From the NCBI GenBank assembly GCA_044223515.1, contig JBGALV010000007.1, positions 1 through 64,000 on the forward strand: 64,000 nucleotides of DNA, read 5' to 3'. Source of the DNA: SHVZ01 sp044223515 (GTDB taxonomy: Bacteria; Pseudomonadota; Alphaproteobacteria; SHVZ01). Each line of letters starts with the position of its first letter. The first letter of the stretch is position 1. Shown piece by piece: positions 48,278-56,588 of the stretch. The notes below the pieces were generated by a model. It did not search any database, was not told where the DNA came from, and was given only the letters and a program-made list of their open reading frames with translations. Position numbers and translations under genes: made by a program.

Positions 48278-48347
48278 GATGGCGCCGAGGAGAGCACAGG
48301 CCACCCCAGGGACGCAAGGCGAGGGGGGTGATAAGCTCGTGCCCAGC

Positions 48348-48767
48348 ATGAAGTGCTGCATCTGCGACGGGCGGGCGGTCGCCAGTTTCGGTGTCGAACC
48401 GGATGCCGTCGCCCGCTATCCCGAGGCCAAGCGCACCTATTACGCCTATGGCGACCACGAAAGGCTGCTGGTCTTCTGCGCGCCGCACTTCGAATCGGCG
48501 GCGCTCGGGTGGCCGGGCCTGATCGGCTATCCGGTGCAGCCCGTGCACCGTTTCGCCGCCGAGGGCTGGGCCGTGATCGAGCAGGTGCGAAAGCGCCTAC
48601 AGGACCCGGCGGTGAGGCTGAAGGTCATGCTGCTCTGGCGCCAGGCCTCGCGCCGCTGGGGCCTCTCGCCGCAGGAGGCCCGCAAGCGCGCCAAGCGGTA
48701 CCCGATCACCCGCCGGCGGATCGAGCTGATCCGCCAGCTGATGGCGGTCCAGCGCGGCACCCCTTGA
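48348..48767 (+). CDS. Hypothetical protein with N-terminal cysteine cluster, 139 aa
   Basis: A 139-residue basic protein opening MKCCICDGRAVASFG, with a second site FCAPHFES about 45 residues later. The two could together form a zinc site of the C-x2-C...C-x2-H kind, which would make the N-terminal half a small zinc ribbon. The C-terminal half is arginine-rich and helical (SPQEARKRAKRYPITRRR), compatible with nucleic-acid binding. There is no signal peptide. It is divergent from the 48041 gene by 70 bases and followed by a 156-base spacer. The function is unknown. Confidence 0.68.
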   Translation: MKCCICDGRAVASFGVEPDAVARYPEAKRTYYAYGDHERLLVFCAPHFESAALGWPGLIGYPVQPVHRFAAEGWAVIEQVRKRLQDPAVRLKVMLLWRQASRRWGLSPQEARKRAKRYPITRRRIELIRQLMAVQRGTP

Positions 48768-48923
48768 GGACTATCCGCGTCCCTTCGCCTTTCGTTGCAG
48801 GCAGCCCCGCCTTGGGGCAAGCTTCCCTCGGCTTCGGCTCCTGAAAGGGCCGTCCCAACGCAAGTCCAAGAACGCTTCGCTTTCGCTTAAGGCCAATCAA
48901 GCAAAGACTGAGGGGGAGGACGC

Positions 48924-49133
48924 ATGCGGACCCGGGCTACCGCCAAAAGACGCACGACGGCGCCGGCACGATCGCGCCCGTCGACCAAGCCGGGCAGCGC
49001 CGATCGGCTGCGCGCGCTCGCCAAACGCTGTCGCGTCGTCTCCGAGGAAACCGCGATGCCAGAGATCAGCCAGGAGCTGGTCCATATCGCCGAGGCTTTG
49101 GAAGACGAAGCGGACACCCTTGCCGGGAGATAG
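48924..49133 (+). CDS. Small hypothetical basic protein, 69 aa
   Basis: A 69-residue protein with a highly basic N-terminus (RTRATAKRRTTAPARSR) and an amphipathic acidic helix at the C-terminus (ISQELVHIAEALEDEADTL). GGGGGAGG is ideally placed before ATG 48924, which is the main reason for accepting it. The 156 bases upstream hold a small GCCCC...GGGGC hairpin and no other gene. It precedes the GltD-like gene by 64 bases on the same strand, but nothing links them functionally. The function is unknown. Confidence 0.55.
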   Translation: MRTRATAKRRTTAPARSRPSTKPGSADRLRALAKRCRVVSEETAMPEISQELVHIAEALEDEADTLAGR

Positions 49134-49197
49134 CGTCCGGCTTCCGCTGGACAAGGCTCCGGCGGCGGCTCGAAGGACGCTCTGGAGCTAAAAGACA

Positions 49198-50988
49198 GTG
49201 CAGCCCACCGACATCTCGCGCCCCGACTACTTCCACAAGGTCGTCGATTGCCAATGGGCGTGCCCGGCGCATACGCCGGTGCCGGAATACATCAGGCTGA
49301 TCGCCGCTGGCCGCTACGGCGATGCCTACATGGTCAACTGGAAGTCGAACGTGTTCCCGGGAATCCTCGGGCGCACCTGCGATCGCCCATGCGAGCCGGC
49401 CTGCAGGCGCGGCAGGGTCGAGGCCGAGCCGGTCGCGATCTGCCGCCTCAAGCGCGTCGCCGCCGACTTCAAGGGCGACATCAAGGCCCAGCTGCCGAAA
49501 CCCGACGCGCCGAAGAACGGCCGGCGCGTCGCGATGATCGGCGCAGGCCCGGCGTCGCTGACGGTGGTCCGCGATCTCGTGCCGCTGGGCTACACCTGCA
49601 CCGTCTACGACTCCGATCCCAAGGCCGGCGGCATGATCCGCAGCCAGATCCCGCGCTTCCGCCTGCCGGAAGAGGTGATCGACGAGGAGGTCGGCTACAT
49701 CACCGGCCTCGGCAACATCGAGCTCAGGCTCGGCCAGCGCGTCGACAGCCTGAAGGCGCTGCTCGCCGAGAACTACGATGCGATCTTCGTCGGATCCGGC
49801 GCGCCGCGCGGCCGCGACCTCGACGTCCCGGGCCGCAAGGAGGCTGCGGCCAACATCCATATCGGCATCGACTGGCTCTCCAACGTCTCGTTCGGCCATA
49901 TCGACAAGATCGGCAAGCGCGTGATCGTGCTCGGCGGCGGCAACACCGCGATGGATTGCTGCCGCTCTTCCAAGCGCCTCGGCGGCGAGTCCGTCACCGT
50001 GGTGGTGCGCTCCGGCTTCGAGGAGATGAAGGCCTCGCCCTGGGAGAAGGAGGATGCCCAGCACGAGGGCATCCCGATCATGAACTTCCTGGTCCCGAAG
50101 GCCTTCCTCCACGACAACGGCAAGCTCAAGGGCATGTCTTTCGAGAAGGTCGCGGCGAAGAAGGACGAGAAGGGCCGGCGCGAGCTGGTGCCGACCGGCG
50201 AGCCTGAGGTCGTCATCGAATGCGACGACGTGCTGGTCGCGATCGGCCAGGAGAATTCCTTCCCCTGGATCGAGCGCGACCTCGGCATGGAGTTCGACCG
50301 CTGGGGCATGCCCAAGGTCGATCCGAAGACGATGCAGTCGACGATCCCCAACGTGTTCTTCGGCGGCGACGCCGCCTTCGGGCCGAAGAACATCATCTGG
50401 GCGGTCGCCCACGGCCACGATGCGGCGATCTCGATCGACAAGTTCCTGAACGGCGAGAACCTCGCCGACCGGCCGCCGCCCGGCGTGCATGTTTCGTCCC
50501 AGAAGATGGGCATCCACGAGTGGAGCTACGACAACGACATCTCGGCGGCTCTCCGCAACAAGGTGCCGTGGCGCGACCTCGGCACGACCTTGAAGGACAT
50601 CAAGGTCGAGGTCGAGCTCGGCTTCGACGCCAAGCTGGGATATGCCGAGACCCAGCGCTGCCTCAACTGCGACGTCCAGACGGTCTTCTCGAAGAACCTC
50701 TGCATCGAGTGCGATGCCTGCGTCGACATCTGTCCCGTCGACTGCATCACCTTCACCGCCAACGGCGAGGAAGATGATCTCCGCGGGCGGCTGACCCAGC
50801 CGGCGCGCAACAAGACGCAGGACCTCTATCTCTCCGACATCCTCAAGACCGGCCGGATCATGGCCAAGGACGAGGACGTCTGCCTCCACTGCGGTCTCTG
50901 TGCCGAGCGGTGCCCGACCGGCGCCTGGGACATGCAGAAATTCCTGATCGAGATGACACACGCGGGTGCCGCATGCCGAAGCCGCTAG
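49198..50988 (+). CDS. GltD/NfnB-like flavoprotein with C-terminal 2x[4Fe-4S] ferredoxin domain
   Basis: A 596-residue pyridine-nucleotide-disulfide oxidoreductase resembling the small subunit of glutamate synthase. The N-terminal helical iron-sulfur domain has Cys18 and Cys22 (CQWACPAHTPVPEY) and TCDRPCEPACRRG. FAD binding is AMIGAGPASLTVV, NAD(P) binding VLGGGNTAMDCCR, and GGDAAFGPKNIIWAVAHG closes the FAD site. Beyond the GltD length (about 470) it carries a ferredoxin domain with clusters at CIECDACVDICPVDC and CLHCGLCAERCP. The start is GTG. It overlaps the next gene by 16 bases. It probably shuttles electrons between NAD(P)H and the 2-oxoacid oxidoreductase downstream. Confidence 0.85.
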   Translation: MQPTDISRPDYFHKVVDCQWACPAHTPVPEYIRLIAAGRYGDAYMVNWKSNVFPGILGRTCDRPCEPACRRGRVEAEPVAICRLKRVAADFKGDIKAQLPKPDAPKNGRRVAMIGAGPASLTVVRDLVPLGYTCTVYDSDPKAGGMIRSQIPRFRLPEEVIDEEVGYITGLGNIELRLGQRVDSLKALLAENYDAIFVGSGAPRGRDLDVPGRKEAAANIHIGIDWLSNVSFGHIDKIGKRVIVLGGGNTAMDCCRSSKRLGGESVTVVVRSGFEEMKASPWEKEDAQHEGIPIMNFLVPKAFLHDNGKLKGMSFEKVAAKKDEKGRRELVPTGEPEVVIECDDVLVAIGQENSFPWIERDLGMEFDRWGMPKVDPKTMQSTIPNVFFGGDAAFGPKNIIWAVAHGHDAAISIDKFLNGENLADRPPPGVHVSSQKMGIHEWSYDNDISAALRNKVPWRDLGTTLKDIKVEVELGFDAKLGYAETQRCLNCDVQTVFSKNLCIECDACVDICPVDCITFTANGEEDDLRGRLTQPARNKTQDLYLSDILKTGRIMAKDEDVCLHCGLCAERCPTGAWDMQKFLIEMTHAGAACRSR

Positions 50989-52805
50989 AGCGTATCAACG
51001 ATTTCGTCGTCAAGTTCGCCAACGTCAACGGTTCCGGCTCCGCGAGCGCGAACACGCTGTTCGGGAAGATCATCCTGCGGATGGGCATCCCGGCGACGCC
51101 GCGCAACATCTTCCCATCCAACATCCAGGGCCTGCCGACCTGGTACGAGGTGCGCGTCTCCGAGGACGGCTGGCTCGGCAGCCGCGGCGGCGTCGATCTC
51201 ATGGTGCCGATGAACCCGCAGACCTGGGACGCCGACATGGCCTCGGTCGAGCCGGGAGGCTACGTCCTCTACGACTCGACCAAGCCGATGCCGCCATCGA
51301 AGTTCCGTGACGACGTGACCGTGCTCGGCGTGCCGCTGACCCAGATGTGCAACGAGGCCTACACCGACCCGCGCCAGCGCCAGCTGTTCAAGAACGTCAT
51401 GTATGTCGGCGCGCTCTCGGCTCTCCTCGACATGGACGTCGAGGTCGTCGAGAAGCTGATCGGCGAGCAGTTCTGGGGCAAGGAGAAGCTGATCAAGCCG
51501 AACATCGCGGCGATGCATATAGGCCGCGACTACGCGCTGAAGAACCTGCCTTGCCCGATCGGCCTTCGCTTGAGGAAGTCCGACAAGGTCGGCGACCGCA
51601 TCATGGTCGAGGGCAACTCGGCCGCGGCGCTCGGTGCCGTCTATGGCGGCGCCACGGTCTGCGCCTGGTATCCGATCACGCCGTCCTCGTCGCTGGCCGA
51701 GGCCTTCACCAGCCACTGCAAGCGCTTTCGCACCGACGCGACCACGTCGAAGAAGAAGTACGCGATCGTCCAGGCCGAGGACGAGCTTGCCTCGATCGGC
51801 ATGGTGATCGGCGCCGGCTGGAACGGCTCCCGCGCCTTCACCTCGACTTCGGGCCCCGGCGTCTCGCTGATGCAGGAATTCATCGGCCTTGCCTATTTCG
51901 CCGAGATCCCGGCGGTGATCTTCGACGTGCAGCGCGCCGGGCCCTCGACCGGCATGCCGACCAGGACGCAGCAATGCGACATCCTCTCTGCCGCCTATGC
52001 GAGCCACGGCGACACCAAGCACGTGCTGCTGCTGCCTGAGGACGGGAAGGAGTGCTTCGACTTCGGCGCTCAGGCCTTCGACCTCGCCGACCGGCTGCAG
52101 ACGCCGATCTTCGTCATGCTCGACCTCGACATCGGCATGAACGAGCGGCTTTGCGCGCCGTTCAAGTGGGACGACACTCGCCGGCTCGACCGCGGCAAGG
52201 TGATGACCGCCGAGGACCTCGACTCCGGCAAGCCGTTCGGGCGCTACCTCGACGTCGACGGCGACGGCATCGCCTATCGCACCTATCCGGGGACGCACCC
52301 GAACAAAGGGGCCTTCTTCACGCGAGGCACCAGCAAGGACCAGTACGCGCGCTACACCGAGGAAGGCCCGGCCTACGTCGAGAACATGACGCGGCTGCTC
52401 CGGAAGTTCGACACCGCGAAGACGCTGGTGCCACAGCCGGTCCGGAAGGATGCCGCGCAGCCGACGAAGCTCGGCGTCATCTACTACGGCTCGACCTCGC
52501 CCTCGATGGACGAGGCGGTGGCCAAGCTCACGGCCCAGGGCGTGCACGTGAACACGCTCAGGCTCAGGGCCTTCCCGTTTCCCCAGGACGTGACCGCGTT
52601 CTGCGCCGCGCATGACCGCATCTTCGTCGTCGAGCAGAACCGCGACGGCCAGATGCGGACACTGCTGATGAGCGAGTGCGGGATCGATCCGGCCAAGATG
52701 ATCTCCGTGCTGCACTACGAAGGCACGCCGATCACCGCCAAGTTCATCGCCGACACGATCGCCGAAGAGGCGGCCGTGGTTCCCTTCCGGAAGGCCGTAT
52801 CATGA
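50973..52805 (+). CDS. korA: 2-oxoacid:ferredoxin oxidoreductase, fused gamma/alpha subunit
   Basis: A 610-residue subunit of a CoA-acylating 2-oxoacid:ferredoxin oxidoreductase (2-oxoglutarate type most likely). Residues 10-200 are the gamma domain (NVNGSGSASANTLFGKII). The alpha domain follows with YPITPSSSLAEAF at 233-245 and TSTSGPGVSLMQEFIGLAYF, the helix lining the active site. Fused gamma-alpha chains are the norm in KorAB enzymes. The ATG at 50973 overlaps the GltD-like gene and the stop overlaps korB (ATGA), so all three are one operon. The 2-oxoglutarate specificity is inferred from the two-subunit organisation. Confidence 0.88.
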   Translation: MPKPLERINDFVVKFANVNGSGSASANTLFGKIILRMGIPATPRNIFPSNIQGLPTWYEVRVSEDGWLGSRGGVDLMVPMNPQTWDADMASVEPGGYVLYDSTKPMPPSKFRDDVTVLGVPLTQMCNEAYTDPRQRQLFKNVMYVGALSALLDMDVEVVEKLIGEQFWGKEKLIKPNIAAMHIGRDYALKNLPCPIGLRLRKSDKVGDRIMVEGNSAAALGAVYGGATVCAWYPITPSSSLAEAFTSHCKRFRTDATTSKKKYAIVQAEDELASIGMVIGAGWNGSRAFTSTSGPGVSLMQEFIGLAYFAEIPAVIFDVQRAGPSTGMPTRTQQCDILSAAYASHGDTKHVLLLPEDGKECFDFGAQAFDLADRLQTPIFVMLDLDIGMNERLCAPFKWDDTRRLDRGKVMTAEDLDSGKPFGRYLDVDGDGIAYRTYPGTHPNKGAFFTRGTSKDQYARYTEEGPAYVENMTRLLRKFDTAKTLVPQPVRKDAAQPTKLGVIYYGSTSPSMDEAVAKLTAQGVHVNTLRLRAFPFPQDVTAFCAAHDRIFVVEQNRDGQMRTLLMSECGIDPAKMISVLHYEGTPITAKFIADTIAEEAAVVPFRKAVS

Positions 52806-53857
52806 GCTATCTGCCGAAGCCGAAGTTCCGCCATCCGGGCCTGCCGAGGAACAAGCTCGGCTTCACCCGCCGCGACTACGAGGGCACGGTCTCGACCCTC
52901 TGCGCCGGTTGCGGGCACGACTCGATCTCGGCGGCGATCGTCCAGGCCTGCTTCGAGCTCGACCTCGAGCCGCACCGGCTCGCCAAGCTCTCCGGCATCG
53001 GCTGCTCGTCGAAGACGCCGACGTACTTCTTAGGACAAAGCCACGGCTTCAACTCGGTGCATGGCCGCATGCCGTCGGTCCTGACCGGCGCCAACCTCGC
53101 CAACCGCGAGCTGACCTACCTCGGCGTTTCGGGCGACGGTGATTCCGCCTCGATCGGCCTCGGCCAGTTCGCGCACGCGATCCGTCGCGGCGTCGACATG
53201 GTCTACATCGTCGAGAACAACGGCGTGTACGGCCTGACCAAGGGCCAGTTCTCGGCGACCGCCGATGCCGGCTCGAAGAGCAAGTGGGGCGCCGACAACA
53301 ACGACTCCCCGATCGACATGGTCGCCCTCGCGCTTCAGCTCGGCGCGACCTACGTCGCCCGTTCGTTCTCGGGCGACAAGCACCAGCTGGTGCCGCTGAT
53401 CAAGGGCGCGCTCCGCCACCGCGGCGCTGCCTTCATCGACTGCATCTCGCCCTGCGTCGCCTTCAACAACCACGCCGGATCGACCAAGAGCTTCGATTAC
53501 GTGCGCGAGCACAACGAGGCGGTGAACGCCCTCGACTACATGCCGACGCGCTCGGAGATCACGGCCGACTATCCAGAGGGTACGCTCGAGCAGGTGACCC
53601 AGCACGACGGCTCGGTGCTCAACCTCTACAAGCTGGCCGCGGACTACGACGTGCACGACCGCATCGCCGCGATGACCTATCTCCAGAAGAAGAACGCCGA
53701 GGGGGAGATCGCGACCGGGCTGCTCTACCTGGACCCCAATCCGAAGGACCTGCACGGCCACCTGCAGACCATCGACACGCCGCTGAACCGGTTGGGCGAA
53801 GCCGACCTGGTGCCGGGCGCCGCCGCGTTGGAGAAGTTCAACGCGGCGCGGCGGTAG
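52802..53857 (+). CDS. korB: 2-oxoacid:ferredoxin oxidoreductase, beta subunit
   Basis: A 351-residue thiamine-diphosphate subunit. CAGCGHDSIS gives Cys34 and Cys37, which with GIGCSSK and ISPCVAFNNH bind the [4Fe-4S] cluster next to the cofactor. GDGDSASIGLGQ through VENNGVYGLTKGQ is the ThDP-magnesium motif. With KorA it oxidatively decarboxylates a 2-oxoacid to the acyl-CoA, or the reverse, with low-potential electrons. The stop lies inside the first copy of a 12-base direct repeat (53849-53884). An OFOR in an otherwise aerobic-looking gene set, with peroxide defence nearby, suggests an oxygen-tolerant KorAB-type enzyme. Confidence 0.9.
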   Translation: MSYLPKPKFRHPGLPRNKLGFTRRDYEGTVSTLCAGCGHDSISAAIVQACFELDLEPHRLAKLSGIGCSSKTPTYFLGQSHGFNSVHGRMPSVLTGANLANRELTYLGVSGDGDSASIGLGQFAHAIRRGVDMVYIVENNGVYGLTKGQFSATADAGSKSKWGADNNDSPIDMVALALQLGATYVARSFSGDKHQLVPLIKGALRHRGAAFIDCISPCVAFNNHAGSTKSFDYVREHNEAVNALDYMPTRSEITADYPEGTLEQVTQHDGSVLNLYKLAADYDVHDRIAAMTYLQKKNAEGEIATGLLYLDPNPKDLHGHLQTIDTPLNRLGEADLVPGAAALEKFNAARR

Positions 53858-53884
53858 GCTCGTAGTTTCAGACGGCGGTAGGCT
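53849..53884. repeat. 12-base direct repeat CGGCGGTAGGCT at the korB stop
   Basis: CGGCGGTAGGCT occurs at 53849-53860, containing the korB stop codon, and again perfectly at 53873-53884, 24 bases later, just before the phage-portal-derived gene end. It could be a scar of integration, a small duplication or chance. No third copy was seen on the far side of the portal gene. Confidence 0.5.
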
Positions 53885-53905
53885 TACGACGCACGCCGTA
53901 GAAAG

Positions 53906-56026
53906 CTATCGAGCGTCTCGTCGATCGACGGGAAGCCGTTCCATCAGCGCGGCCCGTTCGCGACCAACGATCCCGCGTCCATCAGGCAGGCGTCGGATAT
54001 TGGCGAGGGCCTCTTCATAGCGCCCGAGTTCGATGAGGCAGTGCGCGCGAAACATCGCAATCGTCTGAGTGTTATAGCCAGGAACCGCGACTTCCAGTCG
54101 ATCAAATTCATCAAGTGCTTCGTCATAGTATCCCAGGGCGGCTAGGGCTTCCGCTCGATGGAAGACGGCCGGCGGAAATCCTGGGGCGATGCAAAGAGAA
54201 CGCTCCAAGTCAACGATAGCCTCCGCGAAGCGCTCGGTCTGCTGCAACGCAAATGCCCGCCACCTGAACGCGCTGGCATCCTCAGGGAACTGAGTAAGGT
54301 GCAGCGTGTACGATTCTATCGCACCTTCATAGTCGCCGGCGCTCGACAGGTCTTTGGCCCGCTTGATCAGCGGTGGATCGCGATCCGAGGTGGGGTGCGA
54401 ACTCATTTCGCAAGCTCCTTTGAGGCCGGTCATTGCCTTCTTGCCGATTGGCTTCCCGCCGCACTCCTCGCTGATGCGGATTTCGAGGCAATCGAGGTAG
54501 TCGTAACCGAAAAGACGAGATGATCTCGCCGACCATGGCTGGGCCGCCATTCTATCATCTTCGGCTTTGCAGTCTTCGACGGCTCGTCGCCATTGTTCAT
54601 TGCACTCGGGTTTGTCTGGAAATGGATTGCGGGGCGGAAGCCTCGGCGGAATGCCGCCGCCACCTCCGCGCTGGCCGCCGCTGCCCGCTCCGGGCCGGCC
54701 AACGGGAGGGCGGCGAGTTCCAGGTGACTGAATAACTCGTCCTTGCAGTAGTGAGACGAAGCTTTCGGGAGATCTCGACCAGCGCCCTCCATCTTGACCA
54801 CCTGCAGGATTCCTCGGCTGCTCGTAGCCGTGAAGGCGTCGAAACTCCTCCGAATTCTTCTGCTCCCCTTCTCCGTCGCCGTCGGCAACTGGCGCATATC
54901 CCAGCGCCTGGCGTTTCTCGTTGAGCGTCAGGAAGTCGGCCTGCTGGATCTGCTGCCACTTGAGGCGGCGACGGGGTGCGAGCGCCGGAACCTCGTCGAG
55001 ATCGTGGGCGAGGCGGAGATTCTCACCGAACAGCGGCCCGAGCCAGGAGGAGAGTGCCGAGGCGAGCCGGTCGAGCAGCGGGATCACCGTGTGCTCCCAG
55101 AGCTCGAGGCGCGCATAGGTGCGGTTCGAGTAGGTGGCTTCTCCGGAGACGACCAGGAGGTGCGGGACGCCGAAGGCGGCGGCGATCTCGCGGGCGGCCT
55201 GGGACTTGAGCTCGGCGAAGTCCATGTCCTTCGGCGAGAAGCCCAGCTCCTTCCAGTCGACGTCGCCGCCGAGGACCAGCGGGCGTCCCGCTTGGCGAGG
55301 CCCTTGCGTGCGGTCGAGCAGCGCCTCCTCGACGCGGCGAATGCTGTCGGGGCCGGGATCGGCACGGAAGACCAGCGCGCCCGACGGCCGCGCGCCGTTC
55401 TGCAGCAGCGCCGCATTGTGCTCGGCCGCGGCGTTGTGCTGATCGATCGCGGCCGCGGCAGCCTCGATCGGCGAGAGCCCGTACCAGTCGTCGAGCGGGT
55501 GGAAGTCGCGGAGATGCAGCACGTCGGAGGCGCCGGAGATCGGATCGACCGGCCAGTCGACGCCGCGGCCTTCGACCTCGTAGCGATAGGCGCGCGGCAC
55601 GCCGGAGACGTCGGGCACGATCCGCATGCGGTCGGGGCGGAGCGCATAGAGCTCGCGCGGCGCTTCCCCGTCGGGGCGGATCACTTCGAGATAGGCGTTG
55701 CCCGAAAGCAGCAGATGGCCGATGGCGGCCTCGATCAGCTCCGGCCCCGACTGGCGCGGGTTGGGCCTGCGCAGGAGATCGAGCAGCGGATGAGTGTCGA
55801 GCTCGCTTCTGCCCTTATAGAGGAGCCACGGCACCGAGGCGCAGGCACGCGCCACCTCTCGCACGCAGCGATAGGCCAAGACATTCTTGCGATAGCCCTC
55901 TTCGGCCAGGCGGTCGTAGCGCCGCGGCGTCCAGCGCGCCGGCGCCAGCCCGACGGCGGCCACCGCCGCGCTCGCACGCGACGACTTCCGCGCCAGGAGC
56001 GCGGACATCCGGTCCATCCATGTCAT
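53906..56026 (-). CDS. Orphan HK97/GTA-type portal protein fused to cysteine domain and TPR region
   Basis: A 706-codon frame. Residues 1-390 are a complete portal protein of the HK97/gene-transfer-agent kind, the ring through which DNA enters a capsid: HPLDDWYGLSPIEAAA, ARPSGALVF, GFSPKDMDFAELK and AAREIAAAFGVPHLL match the alphaproteobacterial GTA portal. A glycine/arginine linker (RNPAGGQDGGRWSRSP, about 405) leads to a cysteine domain (Cys475 in KPECNEQWRRAVEDC, later YDYLDCLEIRISEECGG) seen in phage-linked proteins. Residues 541-706 are TPR repeats. A strong internal ribosome site before Met541 suggests the TPR part may be, or once was, its own gene. No terminase, protease or capsid gene adjoins it. 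Confidence 0.8.
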   Translation of the reverse strand: MTWMDRMSALLARKSSRASAAVAAVGLAPARWTPRRYDRLAEEGYRKNVLAYRCVREVARACASVPWLLYKGRSELDTHPLLDLLRRPNPRQSGPELIEAAIGHLLLSGNAYLEVIRPDGEAPRELYALRPDRMRIVPDVSGVPRAYRYEVEGRGVDWPVDPISGASDVLHLRDFHPLDDWYGLSPIEAAAAAIDQHNAAAEHNAALLQNGARPSGALVFRADPGPDSIRRVEEALLDRTQGPRQAGRPLVLGGDVDWKELGFSPKDMDFAELKSQAAREIAAAFGVPHLLVVSGEATYSNRTYARLELWEHTVIPLLDRLASALSSWLGPLFGENLRLAHDLDEVPALAPRRRLKWQQIQQADFLTLNEKRQALGYAPVADGDGEGEQKNSEEFRRLHGYEQPRNPAGGQDGGRWSRSPESFVSLLQGRVIQSPGTRRPPVGRPGAGSGGQRGGGGGIPPRLPPRNPFPDKPECNEQWRRAVEDCKAEDDRMAAQPWSARSSRLFGYDYLDCLEIRISEECGGKPIGKKAMTGLKGACEMSSHPTSDRDPPLIKRAKDLSSAGDYEGAIESYTLHLTQFPEDASAFRWRAFALQQTERFAEAIVDLERSLCIAPGFPPAVFHRAEALAALGYYDEALDEFDRLEVAVPGYNTQTIAMFRAHCLIELGRYEEALANIRRLPDGRGIVGRERAALMERLPVDRRDAR
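54404..54420 (-). promoter_or_regulatory. Internal ribosome-binding site and ATG for a separate TPR protein
   Basis: On the minus strand AAGGAG (54420-54415) lies eight bases before ATG (54406-54404), opening MSSHPTSDRDPPL. The overlap GAAATGAG would also provide a TGA to a gene read in another frame, as in a normal ATGA junction. This supports production of a separate 166-residue TPR protein from inside the long frame. Confidence 0.55.
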
Positions 56027-56131
56027 GGGAAATTGCTCCGCAAAGCGCGGGAGGCGCTCGCCGGTCGAGAAGGACTTAAAGAAGGAGAGGGCCCGGCGGA
56101 GATGCTCGCCTGCTACGCCCCAGTGACGCAG

Positions 56132-56160
56132 ATCCTGTCAAAAACTGCGGATCTCGTCAA
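56132..56160 (-). promoter_or_regulatory. Candidate promoter of the portal chimera
   Basis: On the minus strand TTGACG (56160-56155), a 17-base spacer and CAGGAT (56137-56132). GATCCGCAG and GATCTGCG recur as a direct repeat across the spacer. The leader to the ATG at 56026 is about 100 bases, so the fused gene may be expressed by itself. Confidence 0.35.
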
Positions 56161-56181
56161 GGACTAATATCCGCATACCGG

Positions 56182-56442
56182 TTACCCCCGCCTTGGCAGA
56201 TTTTTCCGGACGATCGCAACGATGATCAGCGTGAAGGCGGCGGCGCGCAGCAGGTAGACCCAGCTCAAGGCCTCGCGCTCGATGCCCGAGAGCGTGACGA
56301 CGGCACCGTTGCCGGCAAGCACGAAGAAGGCGAGGGCGAAGATCGCGAACAAGGGGTCCCGGGTGCGCCGCCAGAAGCGGAGGAAGAACACGCCCACGAC
56401 CAGGTAGCCGAGGACGATGGCGCCCGCGATGAAGCTGTCCAT
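56182..56442 (-). CDS. DUF5985-like small membrane protein
   Basis: An 86-residue protein with three hydrophobic helices: an opening MDSFIAGAIVLGYLVVGVFF, a middle IFALAFFVLAGNGAVV and a C-terminal YLLRAAAFTLIIVAIVRK. The central FLRFWRRTRDPLFAIFALAF is the recognisable core of the alphaproteobacterial DUF5985 family, which usually occurs as adjacent pairs after a small regulator. ATG at 56442 overlaps the stop of the damaged first member (ATGA). Function is unknown. Its downstream neighbour is the portal chimera, 155 bases away. Confidence 0.75.
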   Translation of the reverse strand: MDSFIAGAIVLGYLVVGVFFLRFWRRTRDPLFAIFALAFFVLAGNGAVVTLSGIEREALSWVYLLRAAAFTLIIVAIVRKNLPRRG

Positions 56443-56588
56443 CAGTCGGCCTCCCAGATGAAGCCGTAGAGCAGCACCGCGATCGCGGCCAGCGCCGAGA
56501 GGTTCCGCCAGATCAGGAAGTTGACGTCGGGGAAGACGACGAGATCGAGAACCAGGAAGACGTTGTTGGCCGACAGACGCCATCCGGG
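56442..56588 (-). pseudogene. Truncated DUF5985-like gene, N-terminal half missing
   Basis: Directly after the TGA of the upstream regulator, in the same frame, the sequence reads RLSANNVFLVLDLVVFPDVN, then LIWRNLSALAAIAVLLYGFI and WEAD before a stop overlapping the next DUF5985 gene. This matches the C-terminal half of the first member of the usual DUF5985 pair (family length about 90). No start codon precedes it in frame, so the N-terminal half with its first helix appears deleted, placing the remnant right behind the regulator's stop codon. CTG near 56576 might in principle allow a shortened protein. Confidence 0.65.

Noticed and set aside
49066..50961. 631-codon minus-strand frame
   Set aside because: Antisense to the GltD-like gene, which has full cofactor motifs.
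50985..52715. 576-codon minus-strand frame
   Set aside because: Antisense to korA. High GC at third positions commonly leaves such long antisense frames open.
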